64,000 nucleotides of DNA from an uncultured Azospirillum sp. (GCA_947301965.1 CAMYUM010000005.1:22128-86127), one strand, 5' to 3'; counted from the stretch's first letter, positions 49,231 through 60,108 are shown. Numbers and translations are program-made. The notes: a model not told the origin generated them from the letters alone.

Positions 49231-50249
49231 TATGCGGCTTTTAGAGATTTTTCTGCAGGGACATCTATTGACGAAAGCCCAAGTTTGCGTTCAACTTCCC
49301 AAATAACCTTAAGAGCTTCAAAAGCATTTTCACCACTAATGCGAGGAGTTTCAATGCCGTTAACACATTTTACAAAGTGTGTTAACTCGGCTTGTAACGG
49401 TTGATTGGTCGGAATAAACAGCTGTTCAACACTACCTTTTAAGCCATAGTTCATCCATTCGGGGATTTCTTCCTGATTTACATAAGGCATACGGCCTTGG
49501 GAGTGAACGTTAATGCTTTGGTTGATAAAGTCCATATCAATGTAGTTGGTATCGGTTGTAACCGTCAAAGTACGTACACGAGCCTGGGTAATACGGCTGG
49601 CGGTAATGTTGGCGGTAACTCCGTTTTCAAATTGTAACAACGCGGTGATATAGTCTTTGCCTTCCGGGTGGTCAGGGGTTTTGACCGCGGCGGCCTGAAC
49701 ATCAACAACCGGAGATTTAACCAAAGATTGAATAACTTCAACATCGTGAATCATCAAGTCCATAGCAACAGAAACGTCAGTGATACGACCGGAAGCGGCG
49801 GACATTCTTTGTGCCGTCAATGAACGGATTTTTGATGTATCGGAAAGAATTTTTGACATTTGCTCAACTGCCGGATTGAAACGTTCAATATGGCCGACGC
49901 ACAGAACAACTTTGTTCTTGGCGGCAGCATTAATCAAACGACGACACCCTTCAGGAGAAGTCGCCAAAGGTTTTTCCATCATGCAGTGAATGCCGTGGTT
50001 CAAGAAAAACTCACCGACATCGGCATGGGTAACAGAGGTGGTAACGACACTGACCGCGTCAACTTTTTTAGCAACTTCTTCCATAGAAGTGAAGGCTTTG
50101 ATGCCAAAAGTTTCTGCAGCTGCTTTTGCGGCTTCGGGGAAAATATCATAAACGCCGACCAATTCGACATCTTGCATATTTTTGTAGGTCTTAATGTGGT
50201 TTTTGCCCATCATACCGGCGCCAATAACCGCAACTTTAAGTTTTCCCAT
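49230..50249 (-). CDS. Gfo/Idh/MocA family oxidoreductase
   Basis: VAVIGAGMMGKNHIKTYKNM, MEKPLATSPEGC, VGHIERFNPAV. Confidence 0.85.
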   Translation of the reverse strand: MGKLKVAVIGAGMMGKNHIKTYKNMQDVELVGVYDIFPEAAKAAAETFGIKAFTSMEEVAKKVDAVSVVTTSVTHADVGEFFLNHGIHCMMEKPLATSPEGCRRLINAAAKNKVVLCVGHIERFNPAVEQMSKILSDTSKIRSLTAQRMSAASGRITDVSVAMDLMIHDVEVIQSLVKSPVVDVQAAAVKTPDHPEGKDYITALLQFENGVTANITASRITQARVRTLTVTTDTNYIDMDFINQSINVHSQGRMPYVNQEEIPEWMNYGLKGSVEQLFIPTNQPLQAELTHFVKCVNGIETPRISGENAFEALKVIWEVERKLGLSSIDVPAEKSLKAA

Positions 50250-50289
50250 ATTATTCAATCCTTAAAATGTTGATATTAAATCTGGGCGT

Positions 50290-50360
50290 AATATAGCAGA
50301 AACAGAGCAAAAAATCTGCTAACATCTTGTTACAGATTGTTACAGATATTTTATCTGTAT
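50290..50360. promoter_or_regulatory. Intergenic repeat cluster between yejB and the oxidoreductase
   Basis: Tandem TTGTTACAGA x2 (50327-50346) and ACAGATA-TTT-TATCTGT inverted repeat. Confidence 0.5.
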
Positions 50361-50385
50361 TTTCAAAGCGTTATATGGCTTATAT

Positions 50386-51456
50386 TTACTCAATTTTACT
50401 GAAATTAATACGCGGATCTACCAGTGAATAAGTTATATCGCTAATCAGTTTCAAGACCAACCCCAGCAGGGCAAAAATATACAATGTTCCGAAAATGACC
50501 GGATAATCGCGGGTGGTAATAGCCTCATATCCAAGTAATCCCAGTCCGTTGAGCGAAAATATTACTTCAATCAGCAATGAGCCCGTAAACAGCATTTTGA
50601 TTAAAAGCGCCGGAAAACCAGCGATTACAATCAGCATTGCGTTGCGAAAAACGTGCCCGTACAGGACTTTGCGTTCGCTTAATCCTTTGGCGCGGGCGGT
50701 CAAAACGTATGGCTTGTTGAGTTCGTCTAAGAAAGAGTTTTTGGTCAGCATGGTCAAGCTGGCAAAACCGCCTATAACCATTGCTGTAACCGGAAGAGTG
50801 ATATGCCACAAATAATCCAATATCTTATAAAACCAGTTCAGGTTTTCCCAGTTGTCGGAAGTAAGTCCTCGCAGCGGAAAAATGTGAAAATAGGTGCCTC
50901 CGGCTAAAAAAACAATCAAAAACACAGCAAACAGAAATACCGGTATGGCCGAACCGATTACCACCGCAACCGACGTCCATACATCAAATTTGGAGCCGTC
51001 TTTTACCGCTTTTTTCACCCCGAGAGGAATTGCAATAAGATAAATAATCAGCGTTGACCACAAGCCCAAAGATATTGAAACCGGCATGCGTTCAACAATT
51101 AATTGCCAAACCGTCTTGTCCTGATAGTAACTGCTGCCAAAGTTAAAAGTCGCGTAGTCTTTTATCATTTTCCAAAAACGCACGTGAACCGGCTTGTCAA
51201 ATCCGAATTGTTTTTCCAACTCTGCCACCAAATCTTCGGGAACGCCCTGCGCTCCTTGATAACGGCTTGAGTTAGAGTTCATTTGTACCGATGAAGTCAG
51301 TTGCGACTTGGCATCGGTGTTCATTCCTCGGTATTGGGCTAAAACGTGTTCAACAGGTCCGCCGGGTGCCATTTGAATAATGGCAAAATTGATGAGCAAA
51401 ATACCAAACAGAGTAACCGGAATTAAAAGCAAGCGTTTAATGATATAACTGCGCAT
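50386..51456 (-). CDS. yejB: Peptide/microcin C ABC transporter permease YejB
   Basis: [36 protein letters not shown]. Confidence 0.9.
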   Translation of the reverse strand: MRSYIIKRLLLIPVTLFGILLINFAIIQMAPGGPVEHVLAQYRGMNTDAKSQLTSSVQMNSNSSRYQGAQGVPEDLVAELEKQFGFDKPVHVRFWKMIKDYATFNFGSSYYQDKTVWQLIVERMPVSISLGLWSTLIIYLIAIPLGVKKAVKDGSKFDVWTSVAVVIGSAIPVFLFAVFLIVFLAGGTYFHIFPLRGLTSDNWENLNWFYKILDYLWHITLPVTAMVIGGFASLTMLTKNSFLDELNKPYVLTARAKGLSERKVLYGHVFRNAMLIVIAGFPALLIKMLFTGSLLIEVIFSLNGLGLLGYEAITTRDYPVIFGTLYIFALLGLVLKLISDITYSLVDPRINFSKIE

Positions 51457-53247
51457 TTATTTGTCCTCTTTTATCCACCATGTGTCCGGCTGAAATCCGA
51501 CTTTAAGGTCTGTTTTTTTATGTTCAAAACGATTGCGGTAGGCAATGCGTTCGTACGGAGAATACCATTGCATTACCATGTAATGTCCGTTTAACAAAAC
51601 TCGGTCAAGAGCTTTGATGTGAGCAATATAGTCTTCTTTGTTTTGGGCCGTGACCAGACCGTCAACTATCTTGTCAACCACCGGATTTTTAATGCCGAGC
51701 AGATTATAGCTGCCTTTTATGTCCGCAGATAAACTTCCCCAAAACTCTTTTTGCTCGTTACCGGGTAACTGGCTAATCGGAAAAGTCAAAATGGCCATAT
51801 CAAAATCAAAATTATCCAAGCGATTTTTAAAAACGTTGACTTCAACATTGCGAAATTCCGCCTTAATGCCGATTTTGGCAAGATTACTGACAAACGGCAA
51901 CATTACACGAGTAAACGAGCTGCCGTTGGCAGAGTTGCTCAAAACCTCAATTTCAAGCGGTTCATCGGTTTTGAGGTTGGTCATTTTGCCGTCAACAAAA
52001 TCATAGCCGGCTTCGTTTAACAATTTTACCGCATGGCGAAGATTGGAGCGGGAAGACTCTACATCGGCATAGACAGGGTTGGACGGGGCTTTTGTGAAAA
52101 CGGTTTCGGGAAGCTCGTCTTTGTATTTGTTGAGTATTTTTAATTCACTACCTTGCGGAAGGTCTGTCGCCTCCATCCCGCTGTTGGTAAAATAGCTGAA
52201 CAAACGAGAATATTGATTATAAAACAAATTTTCACCCGCCCACTCGTAATTAAATGCCCAATCTATTGCCTCGCGAACTCGGGGGTCGGCAAATTTTTCC
52301 CGGCGAAGATTAAAGCCGAAATTTTGTAAACGAGCCGTATTATTGTGAGAAATATTCTCTTTTATGATTTGTCCGCTCTTTACCAACTCATTATTATAAC
52401 CTGTAACCCAAATTTTGGCTATATACTCCTCGCGCATATCAATATTGCCGGCAAAAAGAGCTTGAAGAGTTACGGTCGTATCTTGATAATAATCATAGCG
52501 AATTTCATCAAAATTATAAAAACCGCGGCGAGAAGGAATATCTTTGCCCCAATAATCAGGATTGCGCCTGAATATCAGATATTTGTTGGGAGAAAAACCA
52601 TCCAGCACATAAGGGCCGCTACCTAACGGCGCCCTTAGTTCAGGTTTGGCAAAATCTCGTCCCTGCCAGTCGTGAGCCGAAAAAATCTTAATCTGTGAAA
52701 TTATAAGCGGAAGTTCTTTGTTGTTACTATCGGGTTTGAACCAAAAACGAATATGTCGATCGTTAATTTTTTCTACTTTTTCAACATCGGAATAGTATAC
52801 TTTGTAAAAAGGAGAACCTTTTTCTATCAGGCTGTTAAAGCTGAAAATAACATCATCAGCCAAAACCGGCGTTCCGTCGCTGAACTTGGCTCGTTCATCC
52901 AAAAAAAATCCGACATATTCTTTGGTTAATTCAAACGATTTGGCCAAAAGCGGATAAGCCACGGTAACATCATCGGCCGGAACAAAAGCTAACGAATCGA
53001 GCGTTAAGTCAGCCACCTGCGAGGCGGCTATCCCTTTGAAAATAAACGGATTAAAGTTATCAAAAGTACCATATGCCGGCAGAACTACGCGTCCGCCTTT
53101 AGGAGCATCGGGGCGAACATATTCAAAAGATTGCCAATTGCCGTTATATTTGGCATCACCGTAAAGGGCTATACAATCAAGTTGGCGGGCAAATACCGTG
53201 ACCGGCAAAAACAACAGCGCAAAAAACAGGTAAATACTTTTATTCAT
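51457..53247 (-). CDS. yejA: Extracellular solute-binding protein YejA
   Basis: Signal peptide; ALYGDAKYNGNWQSFEYVRPDAPKGGRV; adjacent to yejB. Confidence 0.87.
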   Translation of the reverse strand: MNKSIYLFFALLFLPVTVFARQLDCIALYGDAKYNGNWQSFEYVRPDAPKGGRVVLPAYGTFDNFNPFIFKGIAASQVADLTLDSLAFVPADDVTVAYPLLAKSFELTKEYVGFFLDERAKFSDGTPVLADDVIFSFNSLIEKGSPFYKVYYSDVEKVEKINDRHIRFWFKPDSNNKELPLIISQIKIFSAHDWQGRDFAKPELRAPLGSGPYVLDGFSPNKYLIFRRNPDYWGKDIPSRRGFYNFDEIRYDYYQDTTVTLQALFAGNIDMREEYIAKIWVTGYNNELVKSGQIIKENISHNNTARLQNFGFNLRREKFADPRVREAIDWAFNYEWAGENLFYNQYSRLFSYFTNSGMEATDLPQGSELKILNKYKDELPETVFTKAPSNPVYADVESSRSNLRHAVKLLNEAGYDFVDGKMTNLKTDEPLEIEVLSNSANGSSFTRVMLPFVSNLAKIGIKAEFRNVEVNVFKNRLDNFDFDMAILTFPISQLPGNEQKEFWGSLSADIKGSYNLLGIKNPVVDKIVDGLVTAQNKEDYIAHIKALDRVLLNGHYMVMQWYSPYERIAYRNRFEHKKTDLKVGFQPDTWWIKEDK

Positions 53248-54430
53248 CCGCGGCTTTATCCTGAGAAGCGGGGGTGAAATCGTTTTTCTTCATGTCTTCC
53301 CATTCTTTCTGCAGATTTTTTATGGTTCTGTTGGTACCGTCAAAAGAAAAACGCTGATTTGTTTCGTCTTCCGCATTTTCCTCAGGCGCAGGATTGTTTG
53401 CAGCGGATTCAGAAACATTTTCGTTTCGCGAACTTGATAAAAACGACGGAGCTCGGTCTAACATCTGCTCGTCACCGAAACTGCGTTCCAAAGCTATGCT
53501 GAACGGGTCAAAACGCTCTTTTTCTTCTTCCGGCTCTTCTGTTGTCGGCATAAAACGAGCAACAATCCTTTTCAGCAGGTTCGGGCGCTTTTGGTTGTCT
53601 GACGGCACGTCCGGCGATAATGAAGTGTTGTTATCTGACGCTTCATCTTTGAAAAACCTTTCTTCTTCACTTAATTCCGGACCTTCGTCGCGGTACGCCT
53701 GGGTGCCCACGACTTCTTCTTCGATTTCCGGCTCATGAAGATTGCGCACTACCGACGCAAAAACCGCAAACACTTTACCTAAAGCTCCGGTTTCAATAAT
53801 ATCTTGCAAAATATTGTCTTCGTCGTGATCTTTCAAAAGACGCAAAAGTCTGGTATAATTGGCACAAAACTCCGTAATACTGCCGGCAAGCAGAGGGTGC
53901 GAGCGGGCCGATTTGGTAAGTTTTTTCTCAAAATCGGCATCTTTGTTGTAAAGGTCAACCACCGCTTTGGCAAAACCCCAGCGGTTACCTTGGGCTACCG
54001 TTCTGATAACCGTGCTGTAATAGGTTTTATCTAAAAATTCGTACCTCTGTAGCACGTCAGATAAAATTTCATTCATTTCGCTGATATATAAATCAACCTT
54101 GCTTAAGGCAAAAGAATGAACCTGTTGCTGGCAATTTTTGAGCAGAATTCGAGCCATAACGTCTGAATATTCACGATTTTGATTTAGTTGTGCAGAAATT
54201 GCATCAAGCTGTTTTTGCAATTTTTTCTCGTGACTGAGGTTATAAAAACGTCCCCATATCGACCACAAAATTGCCAGCGGCAGAAAAATGATTGCCGTGT
54301 AAAGAGCCGTATCCACAAGCCCGAGAGATGTTAAATCAATTCCGGCAAGACGAATGCTGAGATAAATGCTGACATATATCAGCCACATAATACTGATAAA
54401 CACGGTTGCAAAAAAGCTGAAGGTAAGCAC
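53240..54430 (-). CDS. Hypothetical membrane protein with two N-terminal TMs
   Basis: Two TMs then long cytoplasmic/disordered region; overlaps yejA start. Confidence 0.5.
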   Translation of the reverse strand: MLTFSFFATVFISIMWLIYVSIYLSIRLAGIDLTSLGLVDTALYTAIIFLPLAILWSIWGRFYNLSHEKKLQKQLDAISAQLNQNREYSDVMARILLKNCQQQVHSFALSKVDLYISEMNEILSDVLQRYEFLDKTYYSTVIRTVAQGNRWGFAKAVVDLYNKDADFEKKLTKSARSHPLLAGSITEFCANYTRLLRLLKDHDEDNILQDIIETGALGKVFAVFASVVRNLHEPEIEEEVVGTQAYRDEGPELSEEERFFKDEASDNNTSLSPDVPSDNQKRPNLLKRIVARFMPTTEEPEEEKERFDPFSIALERSFGDEQMLDRAPSFLSSSRNENVSESAANNPAPEENAEDETNQRFSFDGTNRTIKNLQKEWEDMKKNDFTPASQDKAADE

Positions 54431-54613
54431 GTTTAATCTCCGTAAAAAAACATTTTTGTATAATGCTAGTAATTTTTGGAACAGATTTCAACCAAATATT
54501 TAAGGTTATCACCCTGAAAACAAAGGCTATTCACATATAACAAAAATAATTGTCGAAATTTGAAAGATTTTGTGCTATTGCATACAGAAGCGACAATAAA
54601 AAAGAGTTGTAAA

Positions 54614-55597
54614 ATGAGTGATGAAACAAATGTAGTTTTGGATTTTGAAAGAAAAATCGTTGAGATTGAAGACAGAATCAAAACCGTAACTGCTTTAGCC
54701 AAGGACAGCGACGTTAATATAGATAAGGAACTTAATCGTCTGCAACTTAAGCTCGAAAGACAGATTAAGCTTTCGTACGCGAATTTGACACCGTGGCAGA
54801 GAGTGCAGATTGCTCGCCACCCCAAACGTCCGCAATGTCTTGATTATGTAAAGGCTTTAATTGACGACTTTGTACCGTTGTGCGGTGACCGTATGTTTGC
54901 CGATGACCCGACGATGATTGGCGGAATCGGTCGTTATCACGGGATTTCGGTTGTGGTAATCGGACAGGAAAAAGGCGTCGATTTGGAAACGCGCGTAAAA
55001 TATAATTTCGGTATGGCCAAGCCCGAAGGATATCGGAAAGCACAAAGACTTATGGATTTGGCTGAAAAATTTAATATGCCGGTAATTTGTTTTGTGGATA
55101 CGGACGGCGCTTATCCGGGAATTGAATCCGAAGCTCGCGGACAGGCCGAAGCTATTGCCGCATCAATTCAAAAATGTTTGCAACTGCATGTGCCGATTGT
55201 TTCGGTCATTATCGGCATGGGAGGCTCTGGAGGCGCAATTGCCATTGCAACCGCCAATCGAATTTTGATGATGGAAAACTCCATTTATTCGGTTATTTCT
55301 CCCGAAGGGTGTGCCTCTATTTTGTGGAGATCCGCCGAAAAAGCCAAAGAAGCTGCCGAAGCTTTACGGCTGACCGCTTTTGATTTGAAACGTTTCGGAG
55401 TAATTGATGAAATCATTAACGAACCCGTGGGCGGAGCACATCGCGATACGGTCGCTGCTATAGAAAAAGTTGATGAAACCATTTACCGACATTTGCAAGA
55501 GCTTATGACGCTGAGCCGCGACGAATTGAAAAAACAACGTAACGATAAAATTCTGGAAATGGGACACCACATTGAGGTTGAAAACACCAAGGGATAG
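54614..55597 (+). CDS. accA: Acetyl-CoA carboxylase carboxyltransferase subunit alpha
   Basis: ARHPKRPQCLDYVKALIDDF, GGSGGAIAIATANRILMMENSIYSVISPEGCASILW; start at MSDETN. Confidence 0.95.
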   Translation: MSDETNVVLDFERKIVEIEDRIKTVTALAKDSDVNIDKELNRLQLKLERQIKLSYANLTPWQRVQIARHPKRPQCLDYVKALIDDFVPLCGDRMFADDPTMIGGIGRYHGISVVVIGQEKGVDLETRVKYNFGMAKPEGYRKAQRLMDLAEKFNMPVICFVDTDGAYPGIESEARGQAEAIAASIQKCLQLHVPIVSVIIGMGGSGGAIAIATANRILMMENSIYSVISPEGCASILWRSAEKAKEAAEALRLTAFDLKRFGVIDEIINEPVGGAHRDTVAAIEKVDETIYRHLQELMTLSRDELKKQRNDKILEMGHHIEVENTKG

Positions 55598-55599
55598 TT

Positions 55600-56718
55600 A
55601 TGGAAATATCATTATCTAACGAATTTTTATTGATGATTTCCGTAGCAACAATTGTGATTGCGGTTGTTGTAGTGGTGGTAACATTGCTCAAAAAAGGCTC
55701 AATTTTCAGCGCTATGGAAAAGCATCAGTCGGAACTGATCGGTCGCTTGGCGCAGATGTCGCAATATGCCTCGCTGGAGCAGAATAAAATATCGCAAGCA
55801 ATTGCCGAACAAAAACTTTCTTTGTTGAACATGATTGATGAGCGGCTGTTTCAGGTAACACAAAATGTCGGAAGCGGATTGCAACAGTCGGCTTCAAAGA
55901 CCAACGAAACACTTGCAAATTTGCGCGAACGCCTGGCAGCAATAGATGCCGCACAACAAAAAATTACATCTCTTTCCGAGCAGGTAGTGTCTTTGCAAGA
56001 GGTCTTGTCAAACAAACAAGCGCGAGGCGCTTTCGGAGAAATTCAGTTACATGATTTGATTGTATCGGTGTTGCCTTCGTCGGTATATGCTTTTCAATGT
56101 GTCTTATCTAACCAAAAACGTGCAGATTGCGTAATCAAACTGCCCAATCCTCCGGGAACAATCGTTATTGATTCAAAATTTCCGCTCGAAAGCTACCAAG
56201 CACTAAGGAAAGCCTCATCCGAACAAGAAAAAAACGAAGCCGAGAAATTTTTTAAGGCCTCGGTATTAAAACACATAAAAGACATTGCGGAAAAGTATAT
56301 TATTCCCGGAGAAACCGCCGAATCAGCATTAATGTTTATTCCGGCAGAAAGTGTTTATGCCGAACTGTATTCAAATTTTGAAGATGTGGTTCGAGAATCT
56401 TATAAATCAAAAGTTTGGATTGTTTCGCCAACGACCATGATGGCGTTGCTTAATACGGTGCGAGCAGTGCTGAAAGACGCAACAATGCAACAACAGGCCT
56501 GTATTATCCAAAAGGAAGTGGGGCTGTTGGCTGATGATGTTACCAGATTGAGCGAGAGGGTTGATAATTTATCGCGACATTTTGAACAGTCGGTAAGAGA
56601 TATTGATGAAATAAAAATTTCGGCGGGAAAAATTGTTAACAGAGCAGAAAGAATAGGCGTTGTCGAGCCGGAACCCGTTCCTTTTCCGACGTTGCCTAAG
56701 CAACAGGAGGCTGTATAA
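55600..56718 (+). CDS. rmuC: DNA recombination protein RmuC
   Basis: N-terminal TM, coiled coil, RGAFGEIQLHDLI, IDSKFPLESYQAL. Confidence 0.88.
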   Translation: MEISLSNEFLLMISVATIVIAVVVVVVTLLKKGSIFSAMEKHQSELIGRLAQMSQYASLEQNKISQAIAEQKLSLLNMIDERLFQVTQNVGSGLQQSASKTNETLANLRERLAAIDAAQQKITSLSEQVVSLQEVLSNKQARGAFGEIQLHDLIVSVLPSSVYAFQCVLSNQKRADCVIKLPNPPGTIVIDSKFPLESYQALRKASSEQEKNEAEKFFKASVLKHIKDIAEKYIIPGETAESALMFIPAESVYAELYSNFEDVVRESYKSKVWIVSPTTMMALLNTVRAVLKDATMQQQACIIQKEVGLLADDVTRLSERVDNLSRHFEQSVRDIDEIKISAGKIVNRAERIGVVEPEPVPFPTLPKQQEAV

Positions 56719-56818
56719 TTTTGGATTTTTTGAATACGGCTATTGATTTATTTGATAAAAACCGCTAACTTACGATTAAAACAAATTCAACAACTTAATT
56801 AAGAAAAGGACAAAAGAA

Positions 56819-57097
56819 GTGACTAAATCCGAATTGATTGAAAAGATTGCTGCTAAAAACCCTAATTTAACAGTAAAAGACATTGAAAAAATCGTGTCTG
56901 TCATTTTGGACAGCGTGATTAGGTCAATGGCTAAAGGCGAAAGAGTTGAGTTCAGAGGTTTCGGCGCTTTTTCCGTACACTCCCGCGGTGAACGCATCGC
57001 CAAAAATCCCCGTACCGGTGAAAAGCTCAAAGTCGAAGCACGCAACATTCCTCACTTTAAAGCAGGAAAACACTTGTACGATATGCTTAACAAGTAA
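56819..57097 (+). CDS. ihfB: Integration host factor subunit beta
   Basis: GTG start; MTKSELIEKIAAKNPNL, RVEFRGFGAFSVHSRGERIAKNPRTGEKL. Confidence 0.88.
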   Translation: MTKSELIEKIAAKNPNLTVKDIEKIVSVILDSVIRSMAKGERVEFRGFGAFSVHSRGERIAKNPRTGEKLKVEARNIPHFKAGKHLYDMLNK

Positions 57098-57117
57098 TTT
57101 TTGAAAGGTAAAACGCC

Positions 57118-57552
57118 ATGAGTTTCTTAAGATTTATAATCGGATTGGTTTTAGTGGTTGCCGTTGCGGTATTGGCGGTAATGAACAGCGATATGGTTGT
57201 AATAAACTTGTGGCCGTTTTACATCGATATCAAAGCAAAGATGAGTATTGTCATAATTGTTTTGGTATTGGTCGGATATATTGTCGGCAAGTTTGACACA
57301 TGGGCGGCCTACTCTCCCCTGCGTTCGGCCTTGCGCGCACAGAAACGACAAAACAAAAAATTAAATGTAGAAAAACAAAAATTGGTTGAAAAAGTCGAGG
57401 GCTTGAACGAAAACATAGAAAGCCTGAAACATTCGGAGCCGACCGCCGCTTCCGAACCGGCAATCGGCAAAGGTGCCAAAATTAAGCAAAAATTGTCATC
57501 GCTGTTTAAGTTTAAGAAAAAAACAAAGCAAGAAGAGTTTTGGTGTTTGTAA
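57118..57552 (+). CDS. LapA-domain (DUF1049) membrane protein
   Basis: Two TMs, MNSDMVVINLWPF. Confidence 0.65.
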   Translation: MSFLRFIIGLVLVVAVAVLAVMNSDMVVINLWPFYIDIKAKMSIVIIVLVLVGYIVGKFDTWAAYSPLRSALRAQKRQNKKLNVEKQKLVEKVEGLNENIESLKHSEPTAASEPAIGKGAKIKQKLSSLFKFKKKTKQEEFWCL

Positions 57553-57571
57553 TTATCAAAAAGGATAAGTA

Positions 57572-58465
57572 ATGAACTGGCTTTCTGATTTTGTTCGACC
57601 GAAAATCAAAAAAAACGCTCAGAAAGAGATTGCCGACGATTTGTGGCTTAAATGCCCGAATTGCGGCAAATTGCTTTTTACAAAAGAGCTGAAAAAAACA
57701 TGGTATGTTTGTCCGGAGTGCGATTATCACTTGCGGCTGTATTTGGACAAACGGCTGAAAATGCTGTTTGACAACGGATTATATGCGGAAGTTGCGCTCA
57801 AACAAACCCCCGAAGATCCGCTAAAATTTAAAGACAGCAAAAAATATACCGAAAGATTACGTTCATACCGCAAAGCAACCGGTCGTGATGATGCAATTGT
57901 TGTGGCAAAGGGCAACATCGGCGGAGTAAAATGCGTGATGGCCGTATTGAACTTTGCTTTTATGGGCGGTTCCATGGGAATGGCGGTCGGTGAAGGGATT
58001 GTCAGGGCGGCTGAAATTGCCATAAAAAACAAAATTCCGTTGATTACGGTTGCCAGTTCGGGCGGAGCGCGCATGCAAGAGGGGATTTTGTCCTTGATGC
58101 AAATGGCAAGAACGGTATCGGCGGTCAATAGCGTAAAAGAAAGCGGCTTACCTTTTATTTCGATTTTGGCTGATCCGACCACAGGCGGTGTTTCTGCTTC
58201 TTTTGCAATGCTGGGCGATATTCATATTGCCGAAAAAGGTTGCTTAATCGGTTTTGCGGGACCGCGTGTTATTGAGCAGACAATTCGTGAAAAACTCCCT
58301 GACGGTTTCCAGAAGGCAGAATATTTGCGGCAACACGGGATGGTTGATATTGTAGTTCATCGTTCCGAAATGAAAAATACTTTGGCAACAATATTGCGGG
58401 TTTTGACCAATAAAGGACCGGCACCCGTTGAGCCAAAAGGCGAAAAAAATAAAAAATCGGCATAG
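57572..58465 (+). CDS. accD: Acetyl-CoA carboxylase carboxyltransferase subunit beta
   Basis: Zn ribbon LKCPNCGKLLFTKELKKTWYVCPECDYH; SSGGARMQEGILSLMQMART. Confidence 0.95.
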   Translation: MNWLSDFVRPKIKKNAQKEIADDLWLKCPNCGKLLFTKELKKTWYVCPECDYHLRLYLDKRLKMLFDNGLYAEVALKQTPEDPLKFKDSKKYTERLRSYRKATGRDDAIVVAKGNIGGVKCVMAVLNFAFMGGSMGMAVGEGIVRAAEIAIKNKIPLITVASSGGARMQEGILSLMQMARTVSAVNSVKESGLPFISILADPTTGGVSASFAMLGDIHIAEKGCLIGFAGPRVIEQTIREKLPDGFQKAEYLRQHGMVDIVVHRSEMKNTLATILRVLTNKGPAPVEPKGEKNKKSA

Positions 58466-58515
58466 TGGGAAAGCCTTAACTATGTCGATAAAGACTGATA
58501 AAAATGGAGAAGGCT

Positions 58516-59997
58516 ATGCTTGTACTAAAACATATTCCGGTTCGTTCGTTTAACGAAAATATTGCGTATATCAATAAAGATTGTACGATTTATAAGGTTG
58601 ATAACATAAAATCTCTGACCAGAATTGAAATCCACGGCGGAACCAAGCCGGTTTTTGCGTTTTTGCAAATCGTTGATAACAAGCTGGTACGTCCCGACGA
58701 ATTGGGATTAAATACCGAAGCTTTTGTGCAAACCGGGTTGCCCGAAGGGTCAAAAATCACCCTCACCTTAACCCCTCCCGCACCATCGCTAAATGCCGTA
58801 AAACGCAAAATTGACGGAAATGTGTTGAGCGCAAAAGATTATGCCGCAATCGTGAACGATATTTCCGAATATCGCTATTCCAACATGGATATAGCTTCAT
58901 TTTTGGTTGCGATGAACTCTTTTATTACGCCTAATGAAATCTTGGATTTGACCGAAGCTTTGCGCGGCGACAAAAGCATTGATTGGGGGGCAGAAGAAAT
59001 TGTTGCTGATTATCAGTGTATGGACGACATTCCCGGCAACAAAGTTGATTTGATTATTACGGCAATCGTTGCCGCCTATGGTTTACCAATGCCTAAAATC
59101 ATATCTTCGTCATCGCTCTCCGGAAGCGGAGTTCTTGACACAATGAAAACTTTGGCCAATGTCAGCATTGATACACGCAGTCTGAAAAAACAGGTTTTGG
59201 AACGCCGCGGAGCCATTGTAGATGCCGACAAAATTGAGATTTGCGAAGCAGACAGAATAATTTCGCGCGTTGAACAACAAAACGGTCTGTCAACTTTAGA
59301 AAGAAGCGTATCTTCCCTGCTGGCAAATAAAATGGCGGCGGGCATTACCCATTTGCTGATTGATATTCCGGTCGGTCCGCGGACAAGAGTTAAGAACTCT
59401 GCAGACGCTATGCATTTGCGCAAAATTATTGAATATGTAAGCGATATGTTAGGGTTGAATGTTGATGTCACCATAACTGACGGCAGTGAACCGATCGGAG
59501 CCGGTGTCGGTGCCGCGCTTGAGGCAAGAGATGTTGTAAAAGTGCTCAAAAACAAAGAAGATGCTCCTGATGATTTGCGTGAAAAAGCTTTGTTTATGGC
59601 CGGCAGAATTTTGGAATTTGATCCCAAACTGCGTGGCGGACAGGGATATTTGGTTGCTAAAGAACTGCTAAAAAGCGGAAAAGCCTTTGATGTGTTTGAG
59701 ATGATTTTGAAAACGCAAGGCAAGACCGAACCTGTACAGCTGGGGCATTTGACCCGTGATGTGGTCGCCGAAAAAGACGGCGTTGTAGCAAGAATTAATA
59801 CCGCTTTTATCAGCAGAGCCGCTATTTTGGCCGGAGCCGGACAATATGCCGGAGCCGGTGTTGATATTTTCCGCAAAAGCGGTGAATCGGTAACCGCCGG
59901 GGATATTTTATATCGTATCTATTCTTGCAATCAAAACGATTTTGCCTTTGTTACTTCAATGATAGAAAACGGCAAAAACGGTTTTGATATTGAATAA
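58516..59997 (+). CDS. Thymidine phosphorylase / archaeal-type AMP phosphorylase family
   Basis: N-terminal beta domain plus LTEALRGDKSIDWG..., GPRTRVKNSADAMHL, GAGVGAALEARDVVKVL. Confidence 0.8.
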   Translation: MLVLKHIPVRSFNENIAYINKDCTIYKVDNIKSLTRIEIHGGTKPVFAFLQIVDNKLVRPDELGLNTEAFVQTGLPEGSKITLTLTPPAPSLNAVKRKIDGNVLSAKDYAAIVNDISEYRYSNMDIASFLVAMNSFITPNEILDLTEALRGDKSIDWGAEEIVADYQCMDDIPGNKVDLIITAIVAAYGLPMPKIISSSSLSGSGVLDTMKTLANVSIDTRSLKKQVLERRGAIVDADKIEICEADRIISRVEQQNGLSTLERSVSSLLANKMAAGITHLLIDIPVGPRTRVKNSADAMHLRKIIEYVSDMLGLNVDVTITDGSEPIGAGVGAALEARDVVKVLKNKEDAPDDLREKALFMAGRILEFDPKLRGGQGYLVAKELLKSGKAFDVFEMILKTQGKTEPVQLGHLTRDVVAEKDGVVARINTAFISRAAILAGAGQYAGAGVDIFRKSGESVTAGDILYRIYSCNQNDFAFVTSMIENGKNGFDIE

Positions 59998-60023
59998 AAA
60001 TAATTAAATTTGCAAAAAAAATT

Positions 60024-60050
60024 GCCGGTGCACTTGCATCGGCTTTTTTT
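60024..60050 (+). terminator. Rho-independent terminator upstream of dnaK
   Basis: GCCGGTGC ACTT GCATCGGC TTTTTTT. Confidence 0.92.
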
Positions 60051-60108
60051 GTTCCCTATATAAGCAGGTAGAAAAGATTTTAACAGGTTTTAATGAGGGA
60101 AACAAATT

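Noticed and set aside
38985-54516. Shared 16-mer TTGTTTTCAGGGTGAT in the rpsA leader and (reverse complement) upstream of accA
   Set aside because: About one such 16-nt match is expected by chance in a 64-kb window on both strands; no common structure beyond it
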